Of a stretch of DNA of 64,000 nucleotides, positions 8,969 to 18,861 are shown piece by piece. The notes beneath the pieces are model-generated. The model did not search any database, had not been told where the DNA came from, and saw only the letters and a program-made list of their open reading frames with translations. Source of the stretch: Luteolibacter yonseiensis (GTDB lineage: Bacteria; Verrucomicrobiota; Verrucomicrobiia; Verrucomicrobiales; Akkermansiaceae); NCBI RefSeq assembly GCF_016595465.1, contig NZ_JAENIK010000013.1:1-64000 (forward strand), written 5' to 3'. The position numbers were made by a program, and so were the translations under genes. Every line of letters begins with the position of its first letter. Position 1 is the stretch's first letter.

Positions 8969-10504
8969 TCACTCCGGACGTGTGCTTTTCCGGGACCTGA
9001 CTTCTTCCAGCAGCTTCACCAATTCGGCAACACGTCCGGGATGCTCGGCAGCCGCGTTCGTGGTCTCGCCGGGGTCTTCTGTGAGATGGTAAAGCTGCGG
9101 AACATTGTCGCGGCCGGTTTCCGTGTTGGTGCTCGCCGCGATCTTCGTGGGTTTTTGTCCTTTCACAGGTTCGATGTATTTCCAGCCGTCCCGTGTGATC
9201 GAGGCCGCCGAGCCCTGGCTGACGAGATAATCCCGGTCTTTCTTGGATTCCCCGAGGAGCGTCGCGAGCTGGTTGAAACTATCCGGTGCGTCGTCCGCCG
9301 CGAGGGCTTGACCAGTGAGGGACGCGAGCGAGGCCGTGAGGTCGATTTGGCTGACGAGGGCGCCGGAGACACCCGGTTTGACCCGTGCGGGCCAGCGCAC
9401 GATGAACGGGACGCGTGTCGCGGCTTCGAAGGCGCTGGTCTTGCCGCCGCGCCAAGGACCGCCCGGACGGTGGTCGCCGTTTTTCTCCGGAGCGCCATCC
9501 TGATAGCCGTCATCCAGCACCGGACCGTTGTCGCTGGAGATGATGACCAGGGTGTTGTCCGCCAGACCGAGACGGTCGAGGGTGTTGGCGATCTCACCCA
9601 CCGACCAATCGAATTCGGCGATGGCATCGCCTCGCGGTCCCAGCGGGGTTTTTCCCACGAAGCGAGGATTCGGTGTGCGTGGCACGTGCGCGTCGTGGGT
9701 GGCGAAGAACAGGAAGAACGGCTTGTCCTTCCGTCCCTCGATGAAGCTGACGGCTTTGGCGGTGATGTCGTCCGCGATGTTCTCGTCCGTCCAACGCGCC
9801 GCCCTGCCTCCGCGCTGGTAGCCGATGCGGCCGATGCCGCCGTGAATGGACTGGTTGTGGCCGTGGCTGTGGCGCACGCGGAGCAGTTCGGGATTATCCT
9901 TGCCCGTGGGTTCGCCGGGGAAATTTTCCTGATAACTCACCTCCAGCGGATCCGCGGGATCCAGATTCCGTACGCGGTGATCCTCCACGAAGACGGTCGG
10001 CACACGGTCGCCGGTGGCGGGGATGATGAAAGCGGAGCCGAAGCCGATCTCCAGAGGGCCCGGCTTGATTTCCTTGTTCCAGTCGATCTTCGAATCGCCA
10101 AGACCCAGGTGCCACTTGCCGACCACTCCGGTTTCGTAGCCCGCCTTCGCCAGCAGCGAGGGCAGCGTGAGCGAGCCGGGACGGATGATGAGATTCGCAT
10201 CGCCCGGCAGAATGTTGGTCCCCTGCTGCCTCCATGCGTATCTGCCGGTCATGAGCGAGTAGCGCGAAGGGGTGCAGGTGGCGGCGGCGGAATGGCCGTT
10301 GGTGTGCCGGATGCCCGCCGCCGCGATCTTGTCGATGTTCGGCGTGGAGATGCGCTTGGCCCCGTAGCTGCCGATGTCGCCGTAGCCGATGTCATCGGCA
10401 TAGATCAGGACGATGTTCGGCAGCTTGTCGGCTGCCGGGGCGATGGCGGACAATGCGAGCGAAACGAACGTGAGGCGGGAAAGGAATGAATGCGGTGCGG
10501 GCAT
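8969..10504 (-). CDS. Secreted type I sulfatase
   Basis: A 511-residue sulfatase of the S1 formylglycine family. After a signal peptide comes the metal-binding start PNIVLIYADDIGYGDIGSYG, then the activation motif CTPSR with Cys77 as the residue converted to formylglycine, the conserved VVGKWHLG and the second metal site in VIISSDNGP. It would hydrolyse sulfate esters, probably of sulfated glycans, in the periplasm or outside the cell. It is the last gene of a three-sulfatase run, 22 bp after the preceding gene. Cys-type sulfatases need a formylglycine-generating enzyme or anSME, and none is encoded in this window. The S1 subfamily and substrate cannot be fixed from sequence reading alone. 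Confidence 0.93.
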   Translation of the reverse strand: MPAPHSFLSRLTFVSLALSAIAPAADKLPNIVLIYADDIGYGDIGSYGAKRISTPNIDKIAAAGIRHTNGHSAAATCTPSRYSLMTGRYAWRQQGTNILPGDANLIIRPGSLTLPSLLAKAGYETGVVGKWHLGLGDSKIDWNKEIKPGPLEIGFGSAFIIPATGDRVPTVFVEDHRVRNLDPADPLEVSYQENFPGEPTGKDNPELLRVRHSHGHNQSIHGGIGRIGYQRGGRAARWTDENIADDITAKAVSFIEGRKDKPFFLFFATHDAHVPRTPNPRFVGKTPLGPRGDAIAEFDWSVGEIANTLDRLGLADNTLVIISSDNGPVLDDGYQDGAPEKNGDHRPGGPWRGGKTSAFEAATRVPFIVRWPARVKPGVSGALVSQIDLTASLASLTGQALAADDAPDSFNQLATLLGESKKDRDYLVSQGSAASITRDGWKYIEPVKGQKPTKIAASTNTETGRDNVPQLYHLTEDPGETTNAAAEHPGRVAELVKLLEEVRSRKSTRPE

Positions 10505-10526
10505 GGCAATGGCGGGAAAAAGAGGC

Positions 10527-12140
10527 TCAATCAGCGGGGCCGGAAAGCGGCGGATTTTCGAAGTAGGCTCCGTCGTTCTCCAACCGTGGATCTCCGGTGC
10601 GCTTCAGCTCGGCGAGAAGCCGGGTCTCGAGATCCTTGCGGATGGCGGCGTAGGCCGGGTCGCTGGCGACGTTCACGGTTTCGTACGGGTCCTTCGCCAG
10701 ATCATACAGTTCCTCGCGGGGCCGTTTGTCAAAGGCCCTGTCGAAGAATGGTTTGCCCTGCGGAGTGGACCGGTTGGCGATGAGCCAGGACTTGGTGGGA
10801 CCGGCATCGATGTCGGCGATGACGGAGCGTGTTTCCTTGAGGATCAGCCCGGGCGTGAGCTTGGCGCTCTCCGTATCCAGCAGGTCGAAGCGGCCCATGG
10901 GATAACGGTCGGGCTTGAAGTTGATGATGTAGAGATGCTGTCCGGAATGGATGGCACGCTGTGGATATGGCAGGTATCCCTCGCGGGCCTCCGCCACATG
11001 ACGTTCGCGACCGGTGACCGTCCATGTCCAGGCCGGATCCACTTGGCCGGATTTCTCCGAGCGCAGGATGCTCCAAAGGCTGCGGCCGGTGACGGCGGCT
11101 GGCACGGGAACCTGCGCCGCCTCCAGGATCGTCGGAGCCAGATCGGTGAGATTCACGAAATCATCGACAACCCTGCCGCCCTTGACGCCGGGTCCGCTGA
11201 TGGAGAGCGAGACGCCGGTGCCGAAAGTGTAGAGGTTGCACTTGCCGTTCGGGAAGCCGGGCGCTCCGTGATCCCCGCTGATGATGATGAGCGTATTGTC
11301 ATACTCACCGGATTTCTTCAGTTCGTCGATGACCGTGCCGATGGCGGCATCCAGCGCGGCGACTTCACCGAGGTAATCGGCGAGATCCTCACGCACCTCG
11401 GGCACGTCGGGCAGGAATGGCGGCAGCTTTCCCTTGAGCGAATCCGGATCGATGTTCCAAAGCGCCTTGCCGCTGCCCTTCTCCCACGCGCGGTGCGTGT
11501 TGGTGGGGCCGAACCAGTAGTGGAACGGTTGCGAGTGGTCGCGCTTGTCGAGGAACAGCCGGAAATTCCCGCGCACTTCGTCGTAGAGTTCCTGCTTGGC
11601 GGCGTCGCTGGATCTGCCGTTGCCGATGAGCTTGGTGACATGCTGGGAAAACTGGCCGAAACGCCGCGAGGCCACCTGATAGTTGTATTTCTGGCCGTCA
11701 AAGGGGGCGTCTACCGGAGTTCCGGGACTCCACACCTTGTAGCTCTTGCCGATGCTGTAGCCGGAGTCGCGGAGCAGCAGCGGGAACGAGGGAATGGCCG
11801 GATCCCACACGGCCCCGCGCAGGATCGCGCCACGACCGGTGCGCCAGAAATATTGACCGGAAAGCAGCGAACTGCGGCAGGGCGTGCAGGAGGGCGCGTT
11901 GACATGCGCGTTGCGGAAAAGGACGCCCTGCGAGGCGATGGCGTCGAAATTCGGTGTCTTCACGAAAGCATTGAGCGCGGACAACGGCGATCCCGGAGCG
12001 GCGTTCTTGTGATAGATACCCGCGTAGCGGCCCCAGTCATCGGCGAAGATGAAAAGGACATTCGGGCGTTTGGCATCCGGTGCCGCCTTGCAGAGCGCGG
12101 CGAAGGTGAGAAGCAGGGCGAAATGGAGAAGCGTTTTCAT
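10527..12140 (-). CDS. Secreted sulfatase, sulfamidase-like
   Basis: A 537-residue protein with a signal peptide (MKTLLHFALLLTFAALCKA), metal-binding RPNVLFIFADDWGRYAG and activation motif SCTPCRSS, with Cys85 as the formylglycine precursor. The X position of C-X-P-X-R is another Cys, which is uncommon. The second metal site is IIISGDHGAPG. The overall look (long PSCTPCRSSLLSGQYFWRTG, late NLYTFGTGVSL) resembles the N-sulfoglucosamine sulfohydrolase-like branch of S1, though I hold that loosely. It is the middle gene of the operon: the upstream sulfatase ends 4 bp before it and the next begins 22 bp after it. It probably acts on a different linkage of the same sulfated substrate. Confidence 0.92.
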   Translation of the reverse strand: MKTLLHFALLLTFAALCKAAPDAKRPNVLFIFADDWGRYAGIYHKNAAPGSPLSALNAFVKTPNFDAIASQGVLFRNAHVNAPSCTPCRSSLLSGQYFWRTGRGAILRGAVWDPAIPSFPLLLRDSGYSIGKSYKVWSPGTPVDAPFDGQKYNYQVASRRFGQFSQHVTKLIGNGRSSDAAKQELYDEVRGNFRLFLDKRDHSQPFHYWFGPTNTHRAWEKGSGKALWNIDPDSLKGKLPPFLPDVPEVREDLADYLGEVAALDAAIGTVIDELKKSGEYDNTLIIISGDHGAPGFPNGKCNLYTFGTGVSLSISGPGVKGGRVVDDFVNLTDLAPTILEAAQVPVPAAVTGRSLWSILRSEKSGQVDPAWTWTVTGRERHVAEAREGYLPYPQRAIHSGQHLYIINFKPDRYPMGRFDLLDTESAKLTPGLILKETRSVIADIDAGPTKSWLIANRSTPQGKPFFDRAFDKRPREELYDLAKDPYETVNVASDPAYAAIRKDLETRLLAELKRTGDPRLENDGAYFENPPLSGPAD

Positions 12141-12144
12141 AGGG

Positions 12145-14049
12145 TCAGTCGATCGAGACCTTCAACTGGCTGATCGCACCGGAGAAACGGTCCGCTTCCT
12201 GATAGTCTGTCACCGGGGCGGCGTTGTCGTGACCCAGCGCGAAATCCTCCGCAGGCTGGCGGGGGATGAGCCGCGGCGCTTTCGCTGAAACCGCCGGTTT
12301 GCCATCGATGGCGAGGGTGGCGGTGCCGTCCGGGGCCAGCCGCGCCTCGATGGCGTATTTCGCGGCCTGCGGTGCCGGGGAGGAAACCACGGTGGCCTCG
12401 CCGCTGCCGGTGCGGACGGTGAAGTGCAGCTTGCCGCCGACCAGATGGAGGGCGTAGCCGGCGGCGCTGCCACCCTGCGCCAGGATGATGCCATCCGGCT
12501 TGGAAGGCTCGATGGTCGCCGAGACGGTGAAAGGCCTGTTGCCGATCTGCGGGGCAGCACCGGATGCGAGCGTCGCACCGGGCTTGAGATCCGCCAGCGG
12601 CTTCGCGTCGTAGTGGGCGGACAGCTCGCCGGCGGACGGTTGGTGGCCGGGCAGCCACAAGCCGGTGGGATTTTTCACCCTGCCCGGCGGGCGGACTCCG
12701 GGACCGGTGCCTTCCTTGCCGAGATCGGCATCCACCGTCGCGGCGAGTTCACGCAGCTTCGCCACGATTTCCGGTTTCCCAGCGGCGAGATCGCGGGTTT
12801 CTCCAATGTCTTCATCCAGGTTGTAGAGTGTAGGTGTGAAAGGCTTGCCGCCGTCCGCGTCCGGCTTGCCATTGGCCTCGTTCTGGCGGGCGACGGCAAG
12901 TTTCCACGGGCCGGAACGCACGGCCTGGAGGTTGTTGCCCGCGAAGTAGAAATGGTTGTTCCTCGGACTCTCATCAGTCTCGCCGAGGAGCAGCGGCAGG
13001 AGGCTCCTGCCATCGATCTTGTGGCCCTCGGGAAGCTTTCCGTCCGCCACCGCCGCGAAGGTGGGAAGCAGGTCGAAGTTGGCGGTGATCGCACCAATGG
13101 TGCGGCCGGCTGGGATGTGCCCCGGCCACCAGGCGACGGTGGGAACCCGTACGCCTCCTTCGTAGGTGCCGCCCTTGCCACCGCGCAGGGGACCGGCTTC
13201 CCCACCCTCGCTGCCCTTGGTCAGCCAGGGGCCGTTGTCGCTGCTGAAGAGGATGAGGGTGTTTTCATCAAGCTTGAGCTCTCGAATCGTGTCGGCAATC
13301 TTTCCCACGCTCCAGTCCAGCTCCTCCACCCAATCGCCATAAAGCCCGTTCGCCGACTTCCCCTCGAAGTCCTTGCCCGGGTGGAGCGGAACATGGACGG
13401 CGGTGTGGGGCAGGTAGATGAAGAATGGTTGATCCTTCTTTTCCCGGATGAATGAGACGGCCGCCTCGGTGTAGCGGGCGGTCAGGCTCTTCTGGTCCTC
13501 GGGCGTGATGGTCTGGACAACGGTGGCGTCCTTCACCAAGGGCAATGGCGGCCGGTTGGGGCGGCGTCCGTTGCCCGGGCCGCCGCCCATGTCGTTCGAA
13601 TACGGCAGCCCGAAATAACTGTCGAAGCCATGGGCGGTGGGCAGGAAATCCGGATGATCCCCCACGTGCCACTTGCCGATCGCGGTGGTGGCGTACCCCT
13701 CCTGCCGGAGGACGCTGGCGAGCGTGGGCTCGTCCTTCGCAAGGCCGATGGGTGCGGCGGGTCCCAGGACCTGCGGCAGTGAGACACGTTTCGCATAAGA
13801 GCCGGTGAGGATCTGGGCACGGGAGGGCGTGCAGACCGGAGCCGCATAGAAGCTGGAGAGCTTCGCGCCTTCCGAGGCGAGACGGTTCAGATGCGGCGTG
13901 CGGTTCTTCTTCGATCCGAACGGGCCGATGTCGCCATAACCGAGGTCGTCCGCCACGATCAGGATGATGTTCGGCTTCCGTGGCGCGGCATGAACCAAGG
14001 ATGAAAGCGCGACGAGAGCGAGGAGCAGGGAAAGCGGTGGTTTTCTCAT
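12145..14049 (-). CDS. Secreted sulfatase with C-terminal LamG-like extension
   Basis: 634 residues, first gene of the sulfatase operon. A signal peptide (MRKPPLSLLLALVALSSLVHA) precedes PNIILIVADDLGYGDIGPFG, the activation motif CTPSR (Cys73), IGKWHVGDHP and the second metal site LILFSSDNGPW. The catalytic part ends near residue 480. The last 150 residues form a beta-rich module (IGNRPFTVSATIEP, KLHFTVRTGSGEATVV, FSGAISQLKVSID) that looks like a concanavalin/LamG-type carbohydrate-binding domain, which would tether the enzyme to a polysaccharide. The leader carries the second copy of the 35-bp element, 19-53 bp upstream of the start codon. The substrate is inferred to be a sulfated glycan. 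Confidence 0.93.
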   Translation of the reverse strand: MRKPPLSLLLALVALSSLVHAAPRKPNIILIVADDLGYGDIGPFGSKKNRTPHLNRLASEGAKLSSFYAAPVCTPSRAQILTGSYAKRVSLPQVLGPAAPIGLAKDEPTLASVLRQEGYATTAIGKWHVGDHPDFLPTAHGFDSYFGLPYSNDMGGGPGNGRRPNRPPLPLVKDATVVQTITPEDQKSLTARYTEAAVSFIREKKDQPFFIYLPHTAVHVPLHPGKDFEGKSANGLYGDWVEELDWSVGKIADTIRELKLDENTLILFSSDNGPWLTKGSEGGEAGPLRGGKGGTYEGGVRVPTVAWWPGHIPAGRTIGAITANFDLLPTFAAVADGKLPEGHKIDGRSLLPLLLGETDESPRNNHFYFAGNNLQAVRSGPWKLAVARQNEANGKPDADGGKPFTPTLYNLDEDIGETRDLAAGKPEIVAKLRELAATVDADLGKEGTGPGVRPPGRVKNPTGLWLPGHQPSAGELSAHYDAKPLADLKPGATLASGAAPQIGNRPFTVSATIEPSKPDGIILAQGGSAAGYALHLVGGKLHFTVRTGSGEATVVSSPAPQAAKYAIEARLAPDGTATLAIDGKPAVSAKAPRLIPRQPAEDFALGHDNAAPVTDYQEADRFSGAISQLKVSID

Positions 14050-14067
14050 GATGATTTAGCGAGGTAA

Positions 14068-14102
14068 GCCGGATCATCCAGAGGTCTGGTCTTCTACCGA
14101 AA
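14068..14102 (-). promoter_or_regulatory. 35-bp leader element, copy 2 (sulfatase operon)
   Basis: Identical to 7830-7864 except for one base. It sits directly upstream of the first sulfatase start, so it lies in the promoter or 5' leader. Contains CCAGA-GG-TCTGG, which could act as a protein-binding palindrome or a small hairpin. The function is inferred only from position and conservation. Confidence 0.5.
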
Positions 14103-14242
14103 CAGGAGGATCCCGATGTCCTCCGGCGACAACGCTAGAAAGCATAGGGCATGGGGTCAACCCAAAGAATACAATTTCAGGCAACATTATAATGATTTAA
14201 AAACATTCACTGTTTGAATACGGTGCCGTCCCTATTCCTCAT

Positions 14243-17200
14243 TCAATGAAAGTCATGCGACTCCGCCGCATGGCCGCGGTCCATTCCCTCAAGAGGCGAA
14301 ATACCCGTGACGTAAACCGTCGGCTGGTCGCCCTCGGACCGCTGGAGCCGGCCTGCCACGGAGAGGAAGGATTCGCTGGTGATCACGAGACGGAAAGCGT
14401 GGAACGTCTCCTTCTTGACGAAGAGGTTGGCGATACCCGTCTCGTCCTCCAACGAGATGAAGCAATGCCCTTTCGCGGTGCCCGGACGTTGCCGGCAGAT
14501 CACCATTCCCGCCACCTTGATCGGAAAGCCCGAAGGGAGATAGTGCAGATCCCTCGCCCGTTGGTACTGTCTTGTTCCCATTCGTTCGCGCCACAGCCGC
14601 ATCGGATGCGGACCGATCGAAGCTCCCTGCGTCGCAAGATCGGAGGAAAGACGCTCCGCCATTTCCATCCGCGGCATGATTCCGTGGTGGGTGGGATTTC
14701 CGGATGTGAGCAGATCATCGAACAACGGCAGCTCGACCTGCCACAGGGCTTCCCGACGATGCTCCACCTGCGGCAGATCGTTCAGCGCGCCCGCATGAGC
14801 CAGCAACCGCTTCTCCTTTTCCGTCGGGCGGACACGCGACAAGAAATCCTCCAGGGAATCATATGGCCTGGCTTTCCTCTCCCTGACGATCCGCTCCGCT
14901 GTCACGCGGCCCAGGCCCTTCAACCGCAGCAGGCCCAGCCGCAGGGTGGAATCATCCAGCACCGCGGTGACTTCCTCGCTCCACACGCACGACACCGGGA
15001 GCATGCGGATGCCGTGGCGTTTCGCATCCTGGATCAGGGTGTTCACCGAATAAAAACCCATCGGCTGGTTGTTGATGAGTCCGGTGTAAAATTCCGCCGG
15101 GTGATGCACCTTGAGCCAGCACGAAGCATTGGCGATCATCGCGAAGGATATGGCATGGCTTTCGGGAAAACCATACAGAGCGAAGGAACCGATGGAATCC
15201 ACCACCTTTTCACGAACCACCGGATCGATGCCGCGCTCGTCCATCCGCTGCCGGAGTTTCGCCGTCACGCGTTGCATCCGGCTGTCATCCCGCTTGAAGT
15301 CCATCGCCTTCCTCAGCTCGTCCGCCTCCCCTCCCGAAAAACCCGCCACCTCCATCGCGATGCGCAGCACTTGTTCCTGGAAGAGAGGGATGCCCAGCGT
15401 GCGCTTCAATGTCTTCCTACAAGCACGATGGATATAATCCGGCTTCTCCCGTCCGCTGCGCCGGTTGAGATAAGGATGCACCAGATTACCCACAATCGGA
15501 CCGGGGCGGATGATGGCCACCTCGATCACCAGATCGTAAAACTTCTTCGGTCGCATGATCGGCAACGTCGCCATCTGGGCGCGTGACTCGACTTGGAAGG
15601 TGCCGATGGTGTCCGCCCGGCAGAGCATATCAAACACAGCCTTGTCATTCGTGGGAATATCCGCCAGGTCCATCGGGTCGCCCCGGCGGGTGCGGATCTC
15701 CAGCGCATGCTCGATGGCGGCCAGCATGCCAAGACCGAGCAGGTCAATCTTCACGATCCCCATCTCATCGCAGTCATCCTTGTCCCATTGCACGATGTTC
15801 CGCCCCGGCATGGTCGCGGGCTGTAGCGGAACGCTGGAATCAAGCCCGTGGTCGCAAACAATGATTCCGCCCGGATGTTGTCCCAGATGCCTCGGCATGC
15901 CGACCGCCGCAAAATAAAGCCGGGTGAGTGCCTCAAGCCTGGGATGCGATGGAGGGATCACGCTGGTCACGCGTTCATCGAAATCCAATTCACGCTCCTC
16001 CCTGCTCTTCCCATTCGAGCCCTCGCCCTTGAATGAGGAAGGCGTGGCGGAGAATCTTTCCGCGACCGAAGGAGGGAACCCCAGCACCTTGCTCATTTCA
16101 CGGAACGCCAGCTTGCTGCGGTAGCGGATCACGTTCGCCGTCATGGCGGCTCCCCGTTCTCCGTATTTTTTGAATACGTGCTGGATGACCTCCTCACGCT
16201 TTTCGCCAGAGGGAAAGTCGATGTCGATGTCCGGCCAGCTCCTGCGGTTTTCCGAAAGGAACCGCTCGAACAACAGCCTGTTTTTGACCGGGTCCACCGC
16301 CGTGATCCCGAGCACGTAGCACACCACCGAGTTCGCCGCGGATCCCCTGCCCTGGCACAGGATTCCCCGTCCGCGCGCGTATTCCACGATCTCGCGCACG
16401 ATGAGGAAATAACCCGGAAAACCCAACTGGTGGATGAGACCGAGCTCCTTTTCCAACTGTTCCTTCACTTCATAACTGCATTTACCGTAACGATGCGACG
16501 CCCCTTCATACGCCAGCCGCCGCAGCAGCGCCGCCTGCCCGTCAATGGAAAGAGGATTGCCCTTTTCGTCCGGGAAATCCGGAAACCGGTAGTCGAGGTT
16601 TTCCAACGTGAAGCCGATCCGGTCCGCGAGCCTCCGCGTGTTGATGATCGCCTCCGGCAGGTCCGCGAACAAGGCGGCCATCTCCTGCGGCGGCTTCAAA
16701 TGGCGCTCGGTGTTGCGTGCCAGCAGCCTGCCCGCGCCGTCCAGCGGGACGTGATGCCGCAGGCAGGTGAACGCGTCCGCCAGAATCCGATCCTCACGGT
16801 TCGCATACAACGGCGCGTTGCTGGCGATGACGGGCAGTTTGAGATGCCCGGCCAAATCCATCAGGAGACGGTTCAAGCGGCCATCGTCACGCAGTCCCTG
16901 ACGGATGAGTTCCACGTAGAGGTTGTTCCTGCCGAACATCCCCACCATGCGCTCCGCCGCCGCCAGCGCGCCGGGTTTGTCATTTTTCAGCAGGTGCCGG
17001 CAGATGGGTCCGCCGCGGTCTCCGGTCAGCGCGATCAGGTGCCCGGCCGCCGGACGCAGCGCATGTTCCACCTCGGGCAGCAGATGCCTGTCCGTGAGAT
17101 GGCGGCTCATCATCCGGTATCCATCGCGGGTCGCGCACAACACCGGAAACCGCGAACCATCCGGCAGATCCAGCACGCTCCCGACGATGGCACGGATGCC

Positions 17201-17377
17201 ATGCTCCACCGCCGCATGATGCGCCCGTGCCGAAGCATAAAACCCGGCCCGGTCCGTGATGGCGATGGAATCATACCCCAAGTCGGCCGCCCGCTCCACC
17301 ATCACCTCGGGCAGGCTCGCGCCATACAGGAAAGAAAACGCCGAGCACGCGTGCAGTTCTGTAAATGCCGCGCTCAT
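14243..17377 (-). CDS. dnaE2: Error-prone DNA polymerase III alpha subunit DnaE2
   Basis: A 1044-residue C-family polymerase. It starts with the PHP domain (ELHACSAFSFLYGASLPEV, TDRAGFYASARAHHAA). The polymerase active-site motif RSWPDIDIDFPSGEK lies near residue 380, followed by the fingers region and helix-hairpin-helix motifs (GLLRLKGLGRVTAERIV). A C-terminal OB-fold begins near residue 955 (VAGMVICRQRPG). The ATG at 17377 gives a 4-bp ATGA overlap with imuB, so I prefer it to the ATG 24 bp upstream. DnaE2 does translesion synthesis in damage-induced mutagenesis together with ImuA and ImuB and lacks the features of the replicative DnaE1. It is the last gene of the imuA-imuB-dnaE2 cassette. 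Confidence 0.96.
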   Translation of the reverse strand: MSAAFTELHACSAFSFLYGASLPEVMVERAADLGYDSIAITDRAGFYASARAHHAAVEHGIRAIVGSVLDLPDGSRFPVLCATRDGYRMMSRHLTDRHLLPEVEHALRPAAGHLIALTGDRGGPICRHLLKNDKPGALAAAERMVGMFGRNNLYVELIRQGLRDDGRLNRLLMDLAGHLKLPVIASNAPLYANREDRILADAFTCLRHHVPLDGAGRLLARNTERHLKPPQEMAALFADLPEAIINTRRLADRIGFTLENLDYRFPDFPDEKGNPLSIDGQAALLRRLAYEGASHRYGKCSYEVKEQLEKELGLIHQLGFPGYFLIVREIVEYARGRGILCQGRGSAANSVVCYVLGITAVDPVKNRLLFERFLSENRRSWPDIDIDFPSGEKREEVIQHVFKKYGERGAAMTANVIRYRSKLAFREMSKVLGFPPSVAERFSATPSSFKGEGSNGKSREERELDFDERVTSVIPPSHPRLEALTRLYFAAVGMPRHLGQHPGGIIVCDHGLDSSVPLQPATMPGRNIVQWDKDDCDEMGIVKIDLLGLGMLAAIEHALEIRTRRGDPMDLADIPTNDKAVFDMLCRADTIGTFQVESRAQMATLPIMRPKKFYDLVIEVAIIRPGPIVGNLVHPYLNRRSGREKPDYIHRACRKTLKRTLGIPLFQEQVLRIAMEVAGFSGGEADELRKAMDFKRDDSRMQRVTAKLRQRMDERGIDPVVREKVVDSIGSFALYGFPESHAISFAMIANASCWLKVHHPAEFYTGLINNQPMGFYSVNTLIQDAKRHGIRMLPVSCVWSEEVTAVLDDSTLRLGLLRLKGLGRVTAERIVRERKARPYDSLEDFLSRVRPTEKEKRLLAHAGALNDLPQVEHRREALWQVELPLFDDLLTSGNPTHHGIMPRMEMAERLSSDLATQGASIGPHPMRLWRERMGTRQYQRARDLHYLPSGFPIKVAGMVICRQRPGTAKGHCFISLEDETGIANLFVKKETFHAFRLVITSESFLSVAGRLQRSEGDQPTVYVTGISPLEGMDRGHAAESHDFH

Positions 17378-18861
17378 CGGTAGATGCCATCCAATTGCCA
17401 ATCATCCTGCCGGAGCCACACCAGCCGCAGGAGGTGCCTGCCCGCAAGCTGGATGTCCCACTCCAGCCGTTCCCACGAATCCTCCGTCCGCCACCAGTCG
17501 CCGGACATCGGAAACGGTCCGCGCCGGTCGATGATCTCGCCGGGATGCGATCCGTTTAGCAATGCCATGGGCCATGGCGTGCCATCACGCATCTCATGCG
17601 CCACCGCGATCTTCCGTGGCGGTCGGAACCGGTGCAAGGGCACCGGGCACTCCGGGCGGCTTGTTCCGACCGGCCCCGCCCCCCTCGCCCCCATCACCGG
17701 AAGCATCACGCAGGAATCCGCCGCGAATGAAGGACCATGGGCCGGAATGCCGACACGCCCGTTCCCCAACAACGCATCCAGCTTCGCCAGCGTCTCCGCG
17801 AACCGCTCCGGCTGGGGCATCTGCCGGCCGAACCACTCCCGCTGGGAGGAAGCGGCGAAGGTCGTTCCCGCATCAAGCCGCATTCGAGAAACCGGAGCAT
17901 CAAGCCGCAGCGACTCCAACCACATCTGCAGCGGCGAAAGCATGCCCTCCACCTGCGATTGGGGCTCGGGCAGTCTCACGCTTCTCTCGACCGCGTCGCC
18001 GGATTCCAGATCCAGCCGGAAATGCAGCACGCCCGCCGCCAGATGCCGCGATGCCATCCGCCCCGCCAGAGTGTGCAGCATCCGCTTCAGCGCGAAGACC
18101 AGCGGCTCCAGTGAGGTGATCGAGTCATCGCAATCAAACTCCTGCACAAACGACTCCGGCGGGCGGTGCAGCCGCAGGAGCCGGCAGGACTTCCCATGCA
18201 GCACATCATGCCAATGCCCCGCCTCAGGTCCCAACCTCTCCGCCAACGCTTGGCGCGGAAACGCCATGAACTCCCCCAGCCGCCTGATCCCCCACAAATT
18301 CAGGATCTCCATCGGTCCCTTCCCACATGCCAAGGAATGGAGAATCTCCACCGGCAGGGAAACCAGATCGCAGGGTTCTACGATCCGCCCCTGTGTCGCC
18401 TCATGTTTCGCCGCCAGATGCGACAGATCCGGGGTCCGCGCGCGGGCATGCCAGATGGCGGCACCCTCCAGTTCTAAAGCCGCCAGCCCGTCACCCAACG
18501 GTCCACGGCGTGTGGATAGGTCGATGGTCACCGTATCCGGTGCCGTGACTTCCAGGTCCGGGCCAAGTGATTCACCCAATGCGATCAACTCCCCTCGCAA
18601 CGCGGACTCCGCCACCGGATCGCGCGCAACCACCCGGAGATCCGGGCAACGGATCAACGCGCGGTTGAGCGGCCAGCCCGATCGTATCCCGGCATCCCTC
18701 GCCTGCAGATTGACCGCAAGCAGCGGCAGCTTTTCCTGTGATGCAGACGCCCCTCCCGCGGCAAGCACCGCGCAGGCATGACCACGCGCCCCCGGAGCGG
18801 CCCGCAAGGCCGCCGCCATCGTGAAATCCGGAATATGCAGCGAGGCGAACATGGGAATCAA
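17374..18861 (-). CDS. imuB: ImuB, Y-family-like mutasome subunit
   Basis: A 495-residue DinB-like protein. The N-terminus (MFASLHIPDFTMAAALRA) stands where active Y-family polymerases carry the first acidic catalytic residue, and no DxD is seen, in keeping with ImuB being catalytically inactive and acting as the adaptor that brings DnaE2 to the sliding clamp. A palm/little-finger-like region follows (SLPVEILHSLACGKGPMEIL, WGIRRLGEFMAFPRQALAERLG). The C-terminal 150 residues hold the ImuB-specific extension (RRGPFPMSGDWW, WDIQLAGRHLLRLV, DDWQLDGIYR). ATGA overlaps at both ends couple it to imuA upstream and dnaE2 downstream. Regulation should follow the LexA-like box in front of imuA. Confidence 0.93.
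   Translation of the reverse strand: MIPMFASLHIPDFTMAAALRAAPGARGHACAVLAAGGASASQEKLPLLAVNLQARDAGIRSGWPLNRALIRCPDLRVVARDPVAESALRGELIALGESLGPDLEVTAPDTVTIDLSTRRGPLGDGLAALELEGAAIWHARARTPDLSHLAAKHEATQGRIVEPCDLVSLPVEILHSLACGKGPMEILNLWGIRRLGEFMAFPRQALAERLGPEAGHWHDVLHGKSCRLLRLHRPPESFVQEFDCDDSITSLEPLVFALKRMLHTLAGRMASRHLAAGVLHFRLDLESGDAVERSVRLPEPQSQVEGMLSPLQMWLESLRLDAPVSRMRLDAGTTFAASSQREWFGRQMPQPERFAETLAKLDALLGNGRVGIPAHGPSFAADSCVMLPVMGARGAGPVGTSRPECPVPLHRFRPPRKIAVAHEMRDGTPWPMALLNGSHPGEIIDRRGPFPMSGDWWRTEDSWERLEWDIQLAGRHLLRLVWLRQDDWQLDGIYR

Noticed and set aside
9041..10489. Long open frame on the + strand opposite the sulfatase
   Set aside because: The minus strand has a complete sulfatase with catalytic motifs. 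The + frame gives low-complexity Arg/Gly/Asp peptide.
10413..12173. Long + strand frame across two sulfatase genes
   Set aside because: Antisense to two well-supported sulfatases and crosses their boundary.
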